The notes beneath the pieces were generated by a model, which saw only the letters and a list, made by a program, of their open reading frames with translations, was not told the DNA's origin and searched no databases. A DNA stretch of 48,990 bases from Prosthecobacter debontii (GTDB lineage: Bacteria > Verrucomicrobiota > Verrucomicrobiia > Verrucomicrobiales > Verrucomicrobiaceae), in NCBI GenBank assembly GCA_945869675.1, contig CAMBPS010000015.1, positions 1 through 48,990 of the forward strand, given 5' to 3'. Shown here piece by piece: positions 28,246 through 36,556 of this stretch (position 1 is the stretch's first letter; the number at the start of each line of letters is the position of its first letter). The translations under genes were made by a program, and so were the position numbers.

Positions 28246-28317
28246 TGCGCGGGGAGGGATTCGAACCCTCGACCAATTAGTTAAAAGCCAACTGCTCTAC
28301 CGCTGAGCTACCCGCGC
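28246..28317 (-). tRNA. tRNA-Lys (anticodon TTT)
   Basis: A 72-base cloverleaf on the minus strand: acceptor GCGCGGG paired with CCCGCGC, discriminator A, D arm GCTC/GAGC, anticodon arm GTTGG/CTAAT with loop CTTTTAA. The anticodon TTT reads AAA and AAG. The T stem is GAGGG/CCCTC. It lies 32 bases upstream of the CTT gene in transcription order. The two bodies are near-identical, indicating a past duplication. Confidence 0.95.
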
Positions 28318-28447
28318 GAAAGGGGCAGATCAGATAATCAATCCTGAGCGACAAGCAAGCTTGAATATGATCGAAATTTAACTTTTTCAGCTAAGCTCAC
28401 TCAAGTTTGATTCTAAATCAGATCAAAGTCATCCAATTGTCTTGAGA

Positions 28448-29431
28448 TCACTTTAGAGTGACCTGTAAGCTGGGAATAGCATCGGTCAGGAGTTTAACTC
28501 CAGCAGGAGTAACTTTGGTTTGAAAAACAGTGACTTGTTTTAGGCTTTTTAGAGCTTGTAGGCTTTTTAGCCCAGTGTCTGTGATTTCTGTGCCATACAG
28601 GTTGAGCGTTTGAAGCTTTTGAAGGCCAGTAAGTGCGGCTAAAGCAGCATCCGTAATTTTTGTCTGGCGTAGATCTAATACAGCCAGATGAGAGAACTCA
28701 GACACCGTTTTTAAGCTTGCGTCTGTGATAACGGTTCGTCCTAAATCCAATTGGGCGATCTGGTTTTTCAATGGTAATAGAAGCGTGATTTTTGAATCAT
28801 CACATTTGGAGACGCCTGTCAGGAAATCGGCCCGCAGAAGAGGTCCGTCGGCCTTGAGTAGCGAAATTTGGGCGCCACCTGCTGTAGCTTTGGCGATGTC
28901 CGCTTCTGCAGCAGGTTTTAAGTCTTTTGAAAGCTCTTTATAAAACAGATCATGCTCGCGTGGTTTGACGGGCTTTGGGGGGGATGCTGCAGATGCGGCA
29001 ACGGCGTCGGCGGGAGCACCTTCCATGTTGCCCGTCCAGCCACCGAAGTCTGCGCCTGAATCGATCCATTCCTTCAGGAGCTTAATTTCTTCAGCTGTCA
29101 TTGGATCACCTTTTGGGGGCATGAACATGTCATCATCTTTGGGGAGATTGACCACTTCGTGCATGTAGCTTTTTGCTAGATTGCCAGGAACGATGGATGG
29201 CCCATTTTCGGCCCCTTTGAGCATGGCCCACGCGGCATCTAGGCGTAAGTCGCCCTTCGGTTTTTTGGGCTTGCCATCAACAATCTTGGTGGCGCTGTGG
29301 CAATCGAGGCATTTCTTTTGAAGGACGGGCAGGATTTGCTTTTCGAAGTTGATGGCGGCCTGGCTGCTCAAGGGGGATAGAGCTAGAAAAAGGATGGCAA
29401 TAGTAAGGTGGTTTTTGACAAAGGGGGACAT
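28448..29431 (-). CDS. Planctomycete-type cytochrome c with C-terminal leucine-rich repeats
   Basis: A 327-residue exported protein with a signal peptide (residues 1-26, ending SSQAA). The cytochrome c-like domain is at about 28-125: KKCLDCHS carries heme-binding Cys41, Cys44 and His45, and the MFMPPKGDP motif supplies the likely Met ligand. The C-terminal half (about 195-327) contains leucine-rich repeats such as LAVLDLRQTKITDAALAAL, LQTLNLYGTEITDTGLKSL and LKQVTVFQTKVTPAGVKLL. This combination is common in Planctomycetota and Verrucomicrobiota, often as one domain of larger proteins. The function is probably electron transfer or binding at the cell surface. It is divergent from glgC. Confidence 0.88.
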   Translation of the reverse strand: MSPFVKNHLTIAILFLALSPLSSQAAINFEKQILPVLQKKCLDCHSATKIVDGKPKKPKGDLRLDAAWAMLKGAENGPSIVPGNLAKSYMHEVVNLPKDDDMFMPPKGDPMTAEEIKLLKEWIDSGADFGGWTGNMEGAPADAVAASAASPPKPVKPREHDLFYKELSKDLKPAAEADIAKATAGGAQISLLKADGPLLRADFLTGVSKCDDSKITLLLPLKNQIAQLDLGRTVITDASLKTVSEFSHLAVLDLRQTKITDAALAALTGLQKLQTLNLYGTEITDTGLKSLQALKSLKQVTVFQTKVTPAGVKLLTDAIPSLQVTLK

Positions 29432-29552
29432 GTGAAAAGGAGTTTTTTGCTAAGGGTAAGAGACGTCAAAAAGAGTTCTTTCACCTGTGTTCTGATGGAA
29501 ACGCTTGCCTTTGCTTGATTTATCTAGCAAAACAATAAATCCATCGCCGACC

Positions 29553-30851
29553 ATGCCAAACAACCTTGCCACTGATGCCATTCTTCGTCGTTCCACTTTG
29601 GCCATTGTTATGGGTGGTGGTGCTGGAAGTCGTCTTTTCCCGCTAACCAAAGATCGCGCTAAACCGGCTGTGCCATTGGCTGGAAAGTATCGTATTGTCG
29701 ATATTCCAATTAGTAATTGCATCAATTCAGGTGTTCGTCAGGTCTATGTCCTCACCCAATACAATAGTGCCTCTTTAAATCGCCACATCGCTAGGACGTA
29801 TAAGTTTGATCAATTTACACGCGGCTTTGTTGAGGTCTTAGCCGCCCAGCAGACGCAAGACGGTGAGCGCTGGTATCAGGGCACGGCAGATGCAGTGCGG
29901 CAGAATCTCCGCTACTTTACGGAAAACAATTACGATTACTACATGATTCTGAGTGGGGATCAGCTCTACCGCATGGATTTCCGAGAGGTGATGGCTCAAC
30001 ACATCAAGACAAAGGCTGAGCTGACCATTGCGACACTTCCTGTTAACGAGCAGGATGCTACCAGCTTCGGCATCATGAAAACAGATGCGACAGGCCGAAT
30101 CCATGAGTTTGTGGAAAAACCGAAGGATCCAGAAGTCTTGAAGAGCCTGCAAATGCCTGCAGAAACGCTTGCCGAACTGGGGCTTTCACCAGATGAGCCC
30201 CGTTATCAGGCTAGTATGGGCATTTATGTTTTTAACCGCCAAGCACTTATCGAAAGTTTGGACAATGACTGCATGGACTTTGGGAAGCACATCATTCCTT
30301 CGGCTCTGAAAAAATACAATGTTCATGCGTTCAATTTCCAAGGTTATTGGGAGGACATCGGAACCATCCGTTCCTTTTTCCATGCGAATTTGGACCTCTG
30401 TAAACTGGTTCCTCAGTATGATTTCTTTGATTCCGCTGCGCCGATCTTCACGCATGCACGCATTCTGCCTGCGACCAAGATTAATGGAGCTAACATCAAA
30501 GAGGCGCTGATTTCAGATGGCTGTATCATCACGGATGCTCACGTGGAGACGGCTGTTATTGGGGTTAGATCCATCATTGAGACCGGCACGACCTTGCGTG
30601 AGGTTATAATCATGGGTGCGGATTATTATGCGGGTGCTGCAGGTACGGATCCGAATAAGGCTCCACCTGGCATTGGCCGGAATTGTCGGATAGAGCGGAC
30701 CATCATTGATAAAAATGTCCACATTGGTGACAACGTGGTTGTTACTCCGGACGGAAAGCCTGAAAACATGGACAGTGAGCTATTCTATATTCGCGATGGT
30801 ATCGTCGTGATCCCAAAGGATACAGTCATTCCTTCAGGAACTTGGATTTAA
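29553..30851 (+). CDS. glgC: Glucose-1-phosphate adenylyltransferase
   Basis: A 432-residue enzyme that makes ADP-glucose from glucose 1-phosphate and ATP for glycogen synthesis. The GGGAGSRLFPLTKDRAKPAV motif near residue 21 binds the nucleotide. DIPISNCINSG and the substrate region FVEKP are also present. A left-handed beta-helix region with hexapeptide-type IIDKN-x-HIG repeats is at the end. The ATG at 29553 fits the family better than the TTG at 29505 used by a longer open frame. No other glg genes are in the window. It is divergent from the cytochrome gene. Confidence 0.95.
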   Translation: MPNNLATDAILRRSTLAIVMGGGAGSRLFPLTKDRAKPAVPLAGKYRIVDIPISNCINSGVRQVYVLTQYNSASLNRHIARTYKFDQFTRGFVEVLAAQQTQDGERWYQGTADAVRQNLRYFTENNYDYYMILSGDQLYRMDFREVMAQHIKTKAELTIATLPVNEQDATSFGIMKTDATGRIHEFVEKPKDPEVLKSLQMPAETLAELGLSPDEPRYQASMGIYVFNRQALIESLDNDCMDFGKHIIPSALKKYNVHAFNFQGYWEDIGTIRSFFHANLDLCKLVPQYDFFDSAAPIFTHARILPATKINGANIKEALISDGCIITDAHVETAVIGVRSIIETGTTLREVIIMGADYYAGAAGTDPNKAPPGIGRNCRIERTIIDKNVHIGDNVVVTPDGKPENMDSELFYIRDGIVVIPKDTVIPSGTWI

Positions 30852-30936
30852 CCTCCCGACTAACTTGCCCTAGAGTTACGCGATGTTCCGCCCGCCATGG
30901 ATGATATGAGACTCTTCGTGATTCGAGTTTCTAATC

Positions 30937-30970
30937 ACAGGATTAACAGGAAAACAGGATTAACAGGAAT
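30937..30970. repeat. Tandem direct repeat (17-base unit) within a structured intergenic element
   Basis: Two copies of a unit starting ACAGGATTAACAGG, one every 17 bases (30937-30953 and 30954-30970), lie downstream of glgC. Part of the repeat (30946-30957) is perfectly complementary to 30998-31009, so the transcript could form a 12-bp hairpin. ACAGGATTAACAGG-like strings recur in many bacterial genomes, including Verrucomicrobiota, as dispersed intergenic repeats; this is from memory, not a search. Confidence 0.6.
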
Positions 30971-31009
30971 GGGTTCTGACCTGTAAATCATGTCTTTCTG
31001 TTTTCCTGT
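30946..31009. repeat. 12-bp perfect inverted repeat (hairpin candidate)
   Basis: Arm 1 is 30946-30957 and arm 2 is 30998-31009 (reverse complement of arm 1), with a 40-base loop. It begins inside the tandem repeat described above. It may act as a processing or termination element for glgC, but there is no strong T-run. Confidence 0.5.
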
Positions 31010-31283
31010 AAAAGGAGTCTCCAATTGCTTTGTTGTCTCCGACTCATACGGCCAAAGTTACTCTTTGTTCCACATCCCAACACGCTGAATTGTCTGCTAG
31101 ATTCAGGCATGGCTGACCGCCGATTTGCATCTGTCATTGATTCCGCAAGGCTTTTTGCCTCTCGGGCGGTGTCACCCAAGACACATCTGCTTCGAGTCGA
31201 AGAAGCTTTGTGAAACCAAGCCCTGGCGCAACTCAACGATCTTTCATTCCCAGATCTAGGTTTAATCTTTAGTTCGTAGGTTT
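31010..31283. other. Intergenic stretch without a recognisable gene
   Basis: About 270 bases between the repeat element and the lipoprotein gene. Short open frames exist on both strands but have no family features. I see no tRNA, SRP RNA, RNase P or tmRNA signature. A small RNA cannot be excluded. Confidence 0.4.
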
Positions 31284-31847
31284 CTAGCGGCGTGAATTGA
31301 ACGCATCGCTGTAGCCTCGCTCGAAGCTGCGCCTGAATCTTGGATCATACACGCCGGTATGAGCGCCTGGATCGTTTTGGCGTCCTGCGACACGGTCCCG
31401 CAGTCCGAAGTCGTAACCTTGATTGTAGGTTGGATCGCTAACTGGGGGCGGTGTGTAACTGTTTCCACCCTGGTAACTGGGCGGTTGTGAATTGGGCTGA
31501 TTTTGCCAAGTAGGCGGTTGTGATCCTGAAAGCGCTGCCTGAGGAGGAACGTAGCCTTGATCATAACCTGCTCGGTAGGCGGTCTGAGTGGCGGTGCTGT
31601 AACTCTGGAAGTGACGGCTGTAGCTTTTGCTCAAGCCATCGGAGCTATCTGATCGCGCATCAGAAATACCCCGCTCATAGGCTGCCTGATTTTGCAGCTG
31701 AGAGTAATCTTGTGTTTGCTGACGATACTGCTCACGTTGTTGTGTGTATGGTGGTGGAACTTGTGGGCCGAAAGGGCTCATGGGGTTGCCGTATTGATCC
31801 ACACATTGGGTGAGGAGCAGAGGAAGCATCAGAATCAGGGCGCGCAT
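31284..31847 (-). CDS. Putative lipoprotein with repeated Tyr/Gly motif, unknown function
   Basis: A 187-residue protein with an N-terminal lipobox (LLTQC, Cys15), so it is probably lipid-anchored after signal-peptidase II cleavage. The body is rich in Gln, Tyr, Ser and Pro. A short motif of type (Y/F)-x-x-G-(Y/I)-x-(D/Q)-(A/G/F) recurs: YERGISDA, YRAGYDQG, YNQGYDFG and FERGYSDA. It resembles no family I know. Similar low-complexity lipoproteins are common in Verrucomicrobiota. It lies 93 bases downstream of the FtsB-like gene on the same strand. Confidence 0.75.
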   Translation of the reverse strand: MRALILMLPLLLTQCVDQYGNPMSPFGPQVPPPYTQQREQYRQQTQDYSQLQNQAAYERGISDARSDSSDGLSKSYSRHFQSYSTATQTAYRAGYDQGYVPPQAALSGSQPPTWQNQPNSQPPSYQGGNSYTPPPVSDPTYNQGYDFGLRDRVAGRQNDPGAHTGVYDPRFRRSFERGYSDAFNSRR

Positions 31848-31940
31848 ATGGATAAAGGTTGGTCAATAGTGACGGCAATGAATGAACTGAGAGTGCCCCA
31901 GTGGGCTTAGTTTCTCGTGGACTTTGAACTGCTCGACGAG

Positions 31941-32276
31941 CTAGTGTTCAAATCGGATGACATATTCGCCCTTCTTGTGCATGTGCTCGTGATCGCGGGC
32001 ACGCGTTTCGAGGTAGTCAGTATCTGTCTTGATCCATTCAACCTCACGAAGAAGTTGATCGCGCCTAGTTAGCAGCGAATCCCTCTGGTCTTGCATGGAT
32101 TCCAGCTTAGCTCGCTGAGCTTTTTGCTCGCCAAGTGGTTGTTTATAAACGGCTACCACGACGGGCACCACCAAGAGCAGAAGACAAAATTTACCGAGCC
32201 TGACCAGTCCTCTTAAAGCTCGATCGACGTGCTTAGCGGGTTGGGGTGATTCGATGTGAAATTCTTCGTATTTCAT
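31941..32276 (-). CDS. FtsB/DivIC-like septum formation initiator protein
   Basis: A 111-residue protein with one transmembrane helix (about 30-44, FCLLLLVVPVVVAVY) and a following coiled coil (RAKLESMQDQRDSLLTRRDQLLREVEWIKTD, residues 53-83). The end YLETRARDHEHMHKKGEYVIRFE has the hallmark of the family. FtsB/DivIC links FtsL and FtsQ in the divisome and controls septal wall synthesis. It is 33 bases downstream of enolase; eno next to ftsB is a known neighbour pair in many bacteria. That supports the call despite the low overall conservation. Confidence 0.85.
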   Translation of the reverse strand: MKYEEFHIESPQPAKHVDRALRGLVRLGKFCLLLLVVPVVVAVYKQPLGEQKAQRAKLESMQDQRDSLLTRRDQLLREVEWIKTDTDYLETRARDHEHMHKKGEYVIRFEH

Positions 32277-32309
32277 AGTGATGCCGCGCCGGGCGGCTGG
32301 TGTTGACTT

Positions 32310-33608
<1,299 letters not shown>

Positions 33609-33611
33609 TTA

Positions 33612-33640
33612 ATTTTACTTAAGTAATGGGTTTTTGGCAA
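33612..33640 (-). promoter_or_regulatory. Candidate sigma70-type promoter of enolase
   Basis: On the minus strand TTGCCA (33640-33635) and TAAAAT (33617-33612) are 17 bases apart, close to consensus, 15 bases upstream of the eno ATG. It implies a very short leader. This is a consensus match only. Confidence 0.5.
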
Positions 33641-33728
33641 GTGTTCATCCGGGGGAAGTCACAAATGCGGGGCTGAAATAGCAGGATTCAGTCCAGACAC
33701 AACCGGCAAAGTAAGTCTTCTGAGGCTT

Positions 33729-35855
33729 ATGCGGTCCTCGGAAGAGTTTCTGGTTAGTGGCCGTATGGTTCGTCTTATGATTCGTTTAGCATTCATCTTT
33801 TTGGCAATCCTTTTCTCTGGGTCTGCTGCTTCAGCTGATTTTCAGGCTGGGGCGGCGGTTGTAGACATCACGCCAGTGAAGTTACCGGTTTTTGTAAATG
33901 GGGGGATGACGAGCCGCTATCTCGACAAAATTAGAACACGAGTCAAAGCTCGGGCAATCGTGCTCAGTGACGGCAAAACCCAGGTTGCCATTGTGGTGGC
34001 GGATAGTTGCATGATGAGCCGGGAGGTTCTGGATGATGCCAAAACGATGGCATCTGCTAAGTCTAGGATACCTTCGCACCGCTTGCTGATTTCAGCCACG
34101 CATACCCACACGGCTCCGGCTTCTATGGGGTGCTTGGGGACGGATGCAGATCCAAGTTATGTGCCGTATTTGAAGGAAAAGCTAGTTGAGGTGATCCGCG
34201 CTGCGCAGTTGGCGCTTGAGCCTGCCCGCATTGGTTTTGGGAAGGCTGATGCGGCTGAATTCACAGCGCTGCGGCAATGGATTCGGAGGCCGGATCGTCT
34301 AGCTGAAGATCCTTTTGGAAATATGACCGTTAGAGCCAATATGCATGCTGGAAAAAATTGGGACGAGGCCGTGGGGGAGGCTGGTCCTGAAGATCCGGAC
34401 CTTTCGCTGATTTCGATCCAGACTCGAGCAGGAGCACCGCTGGCTGTTTTGGCTAATTTTTCCATGCACTACTTCGGGGATAAGGACATCAGCGCTGATT
34501 ACTTCGGTTTATTCTCAGACGGCCTGAAGCAGCGAATCGATCCGAATGGCAAGATGGTCGGCCTGATGTCTCATGGGTGCAGTGGTGATATTTACCGTGT
34601 GGACTACACGGTGCCTGAAAAGGATCGCCCAAATCCGACGATTGAAGCCTATACGCAAGGTCTCTTGGAGATCGCCATGAAAGCTTATGGCGGCATTGAG
34701 TATCGTGCTGACGCAGACATCGCCATGGCTGAGCAGCGCATGACTTTAAACTATCGTGTGCCGGACAAGCAGCGGTTGGAGTGGGCGCAGCGCATCGTCA
34801 CCGAGATGGGGGACCGTTTGGCGAAAACGCCGACGGAGGTCTATGCTCGTGAGCAGATTCTGCTGCATGAGCGGCAGAACACCGAGATCGTGGTTCAGGG
34901 CTTGCGCCTTGGAAATATTGGCATCGCGACCACGCCGAATGAGACTTACGCAATTACTGGGCTGAAGATCAAAGCTGCCAGTCCGTTGCCCAACACCATA
35001 GTGATTGAACTGGCCAATGGCGGCGATGGTTATATTCCACCGCCAGAAATGCATGCTTGGGGTGGTTACAATACCTGGGCGGCACGCTCCGCTGGTCTGG
35101 AGGTCATGGCTGAGCCAAAGATCACTCAGGCGGCCATTTCATTACTGGAAAAAGTCCGTGGAGCGCCACGGAGAACGCCATCTCTTAGTGCAGGTCCAGC
35201 AACTCAAGCTATCGCTGGTTTGAAGCCGTCTGCTTGGTGGCGATTGAATGAATTTACCGGGCCTCTGGCTGCGGATGAAAGTGGCAATCACCTATCAGCA
35301 ATCTATGAAGGCGGTGTGGCTTATTATCTTGAAGGGCCTCATTCTTCCCAATTCTGTGAAGGCGAAAAGAACCGTGCACCTCATTTTGTCAGTGGTCGGT
35401 TGTGTGCCGATTTATCAACCGTGGGCAAATCATGGTCGGCCTCTCTTTGGTTCTGGAATGGCATGCCTAATGACGCTCGTGAGATCACAGGCTGGTTGTT
35501 TTCTCGGGATTACAATCATGGTCTCAGTGCTTATGGCGAGCATTTAGGCCTATGTGGTAAAGGTGACTACTCGGGTAGGCTTCTCTTTCAGACCGACAAA
35601 TTACTCTTTGGCAAAACAGAGATCCCGCGCTGGACCTGGCAGCATCTCGTTCTAGTCCGTGAGGCCGATCGAGTTCGTATTTATATGAATGGGAATCTTG
35701 AGATCGAGGGGACATCACAAGTCTCAAAGATCGCAGCTTGTTTCTTCGGTGGACGCAGTGATCACGAATCTAGTTGGGAAGGCCGCCTTGACGAAATTGC
35801 TATTTTTGATCGGGCCTTAAGTGTTGACGAGATCAGGCAGATGACTATCAAATAG
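33729..35855 (+). CDS. Neutral ceramidase-like protein fused to a C-terminal LamG/concanavalin-like domain
   Basis: A 708-residue protein with a signal peptide (about residues 13-36, ending SAASA). The neutral/alkaline ceramidase N-terminal pattern follows: AGAAVVDITPVKLPVFVNGG, RVKARAIVLSDGKTQVAIVVAD, ISATHTHTAP and LMSHGCSGDIYRVDY. The two histidines of SATHTHTAP are the zinc-site type. The C-terminal 220 residues form a LamG-like beta sandwich: WWRLNEFTGPLAADESGN, SWSASLWFWNGM, WTWQHLVLVREADRVRIYMNGNLE and GRLDEIAIFDRALS. Ceramidase-like proteins with this pattern are abundant in Verrucomicrobiota; the actual substrate need not be ceramide. Two starts are possible: ATG 33729 and ATG 33765; the latter lies right before the hydrophobic signal core. 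Confidence 0.88.
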   Translation: MRSSEEFLVSGRMVRLMIRLAFIFLAILFSGSAASADFQAGAAVVDITPVKLPVFVNGGMTSRYLDKIRTRVKARAIVLSDGKTQVAIVVADSCMMSREVLDDAKTMASAKSRIPSHRLLISATHTHTAPASMGCLGTDADPSYVPYLKEKLVEVIRAAQLALEPARIGFGKADAAEFTALRQWIRRPDRLAEDPFGNMTVRANMHAGKNWDEAVGEAGPEDPDLSLISIQTRAGAPLAVLANFSMHYFGDKDISADYFGLFSDGLKQRIDPNGKMVGLMSHGCSGDIYRVDYTVPEKDRPNPTIEAYTQGLLEIAMKAYGGIEYRADADIAMAEQRMTLNYRVPDKQRLEWAQRIVTEMGDRLAKTPTEVYAREQILLHERQNTEIVVQGLRLGNIGIATTPNETYAITGLKIKAASPLPNTIVIELANGGDGYIPPPEMHAWGGYNTWAARSAGLEVMAEPKITQAAISLLEKVRGAPRRTPSLSAGPATQAIAGLKPSAWWRLNEFTGPLAADESGNHLSAIYEGGVAYYLEGPHSSQFCEGEKNRAPHFVSGRLCADLSTVGKSWSASLWFWNGMPNDAREITGWLFSRDYNHGLSAYGEHLGLCGKGDYSGRLLFQTDKLLFGKTEIPRWTWQHLVLVREADRVRIYMNGNLEIEGTSQVSKIAACFFGGRSDHESSWEGRLDEIAIFDRALSVDEIRQMTIK

Positions 35856-35923
35856 GGACGTTGATCCTTGACTTCTAATGAATACACTTTGTTAGAAATC
35901 AATAACAAGCTGAGTCATGGACA

Positions 35924-36556
35924 TTAGGCTGCGACCATTTCATGCATGTGTTCACTTTGTTGCTCTTGGCTAGCCTGATATTGAGTCAGGACGGCTTGCG
36001 AGATGGCGTTCAGCGTGGCTAGCACATTGCGTCCGCCTTTGGCGTCTGCCTCAAAACTGAGGTGCGGCACTCCGTGGTTGTTGAGAAGAAACTCAAGATA
36101 TTCCAAGGGGGCCGCATTCGGTAGGTCACGCTTGTTGTATTGTAAGACAAGTGGCAGGTGTTCGATGTCACTACCGTTGAGTCGTAGATTCGCTTCCAAG
36201 GATTGAAAGGCGTGGACGTTGTCCCTTTGGCGATCCATCTGGCTATCAGCGACAAAGACGATGCCGTCAGCTTGACGAAGCACTAGCTGCAAAGTTGCGT
36301 TATAAGTTACTTGGCCAGGCACTGTGTAGAGGTGAAAACTGATGCGGTAGTCAGGGATCGCGTCGCTTTCGACGGCTAGAAAGTCAAAGAAGAGCGTTCG
36401 ATCCTGCGCTGTGGAGAGGCTAACGAGTTCGCTACGCCCTTGAGGATCTAGCTTGGCATGAATTTGGCGCAGGTTAGAGGTTTTACCGCTAAGCGGAGTG
36501 CCACAATAAACGATCTTGAAGCGGATCGTTTTTTCCTGGTGATCAATGGCGGGCAT
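35924..36556 (-). CDS. MglA-type small GTPase
   Basis: A 210-residue cytoplasmic Ras-like GTPase. Motifs: P-loop GTPLSGKTS (19-27), switch-2/G3 segment YTVPGQVTYNATLQLVLR, then DGIVFVADSQMDRQ, and NKRD (G4). The sequence around TVPGQ and ADSQ closely follows MglA, the polarity switch of Myxococcus. MglA proteins lack the Ras glutamine arrangement and depend on an MglB (Roadblock) partner to hydrolyse GTP. The gene overlaps the previous one by a single base (TAATG), and the previous protein carries a Roadblock domain, so the two are coupled. The protein could control cell polarity, motility or a surface structure; the target is unknown. Confidence 0.9.
   Translation of the reverse strand: MPAIDHQEKTIRFKIVYCGTPLSGKTSNLRQIHAKLDPQGRSELVSLSTAQDRTLFFDFLAVESDAIPDYRISFHLYTVPGQVTYNATLQLVLRQADGIVFVADSQMDRQRDNVHAFQSLEANLRLNGSDIEHLPLVLQYNKRDLPNAAPLEYLEFLLNNHGVPHLSFEADAKGGRNVLATLNAISQAVLTQYQASQEQQSEHMHEMVAA

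Noticed and set aside
30988..31236. Minus-strand 82-codon frame in the glgC-lipoprotein gap
   Set aside because: No recognisable domain, Shine-Dalgarno or promoter; amino-acid composition looks like translated non-coding sequence.
32283..32297. GCCGC/GCGGC hairpin between eno and the FtsB-like gene
   Set aside because: No U-run and it is within a likely operon; it may be a chance GC-rich stem.
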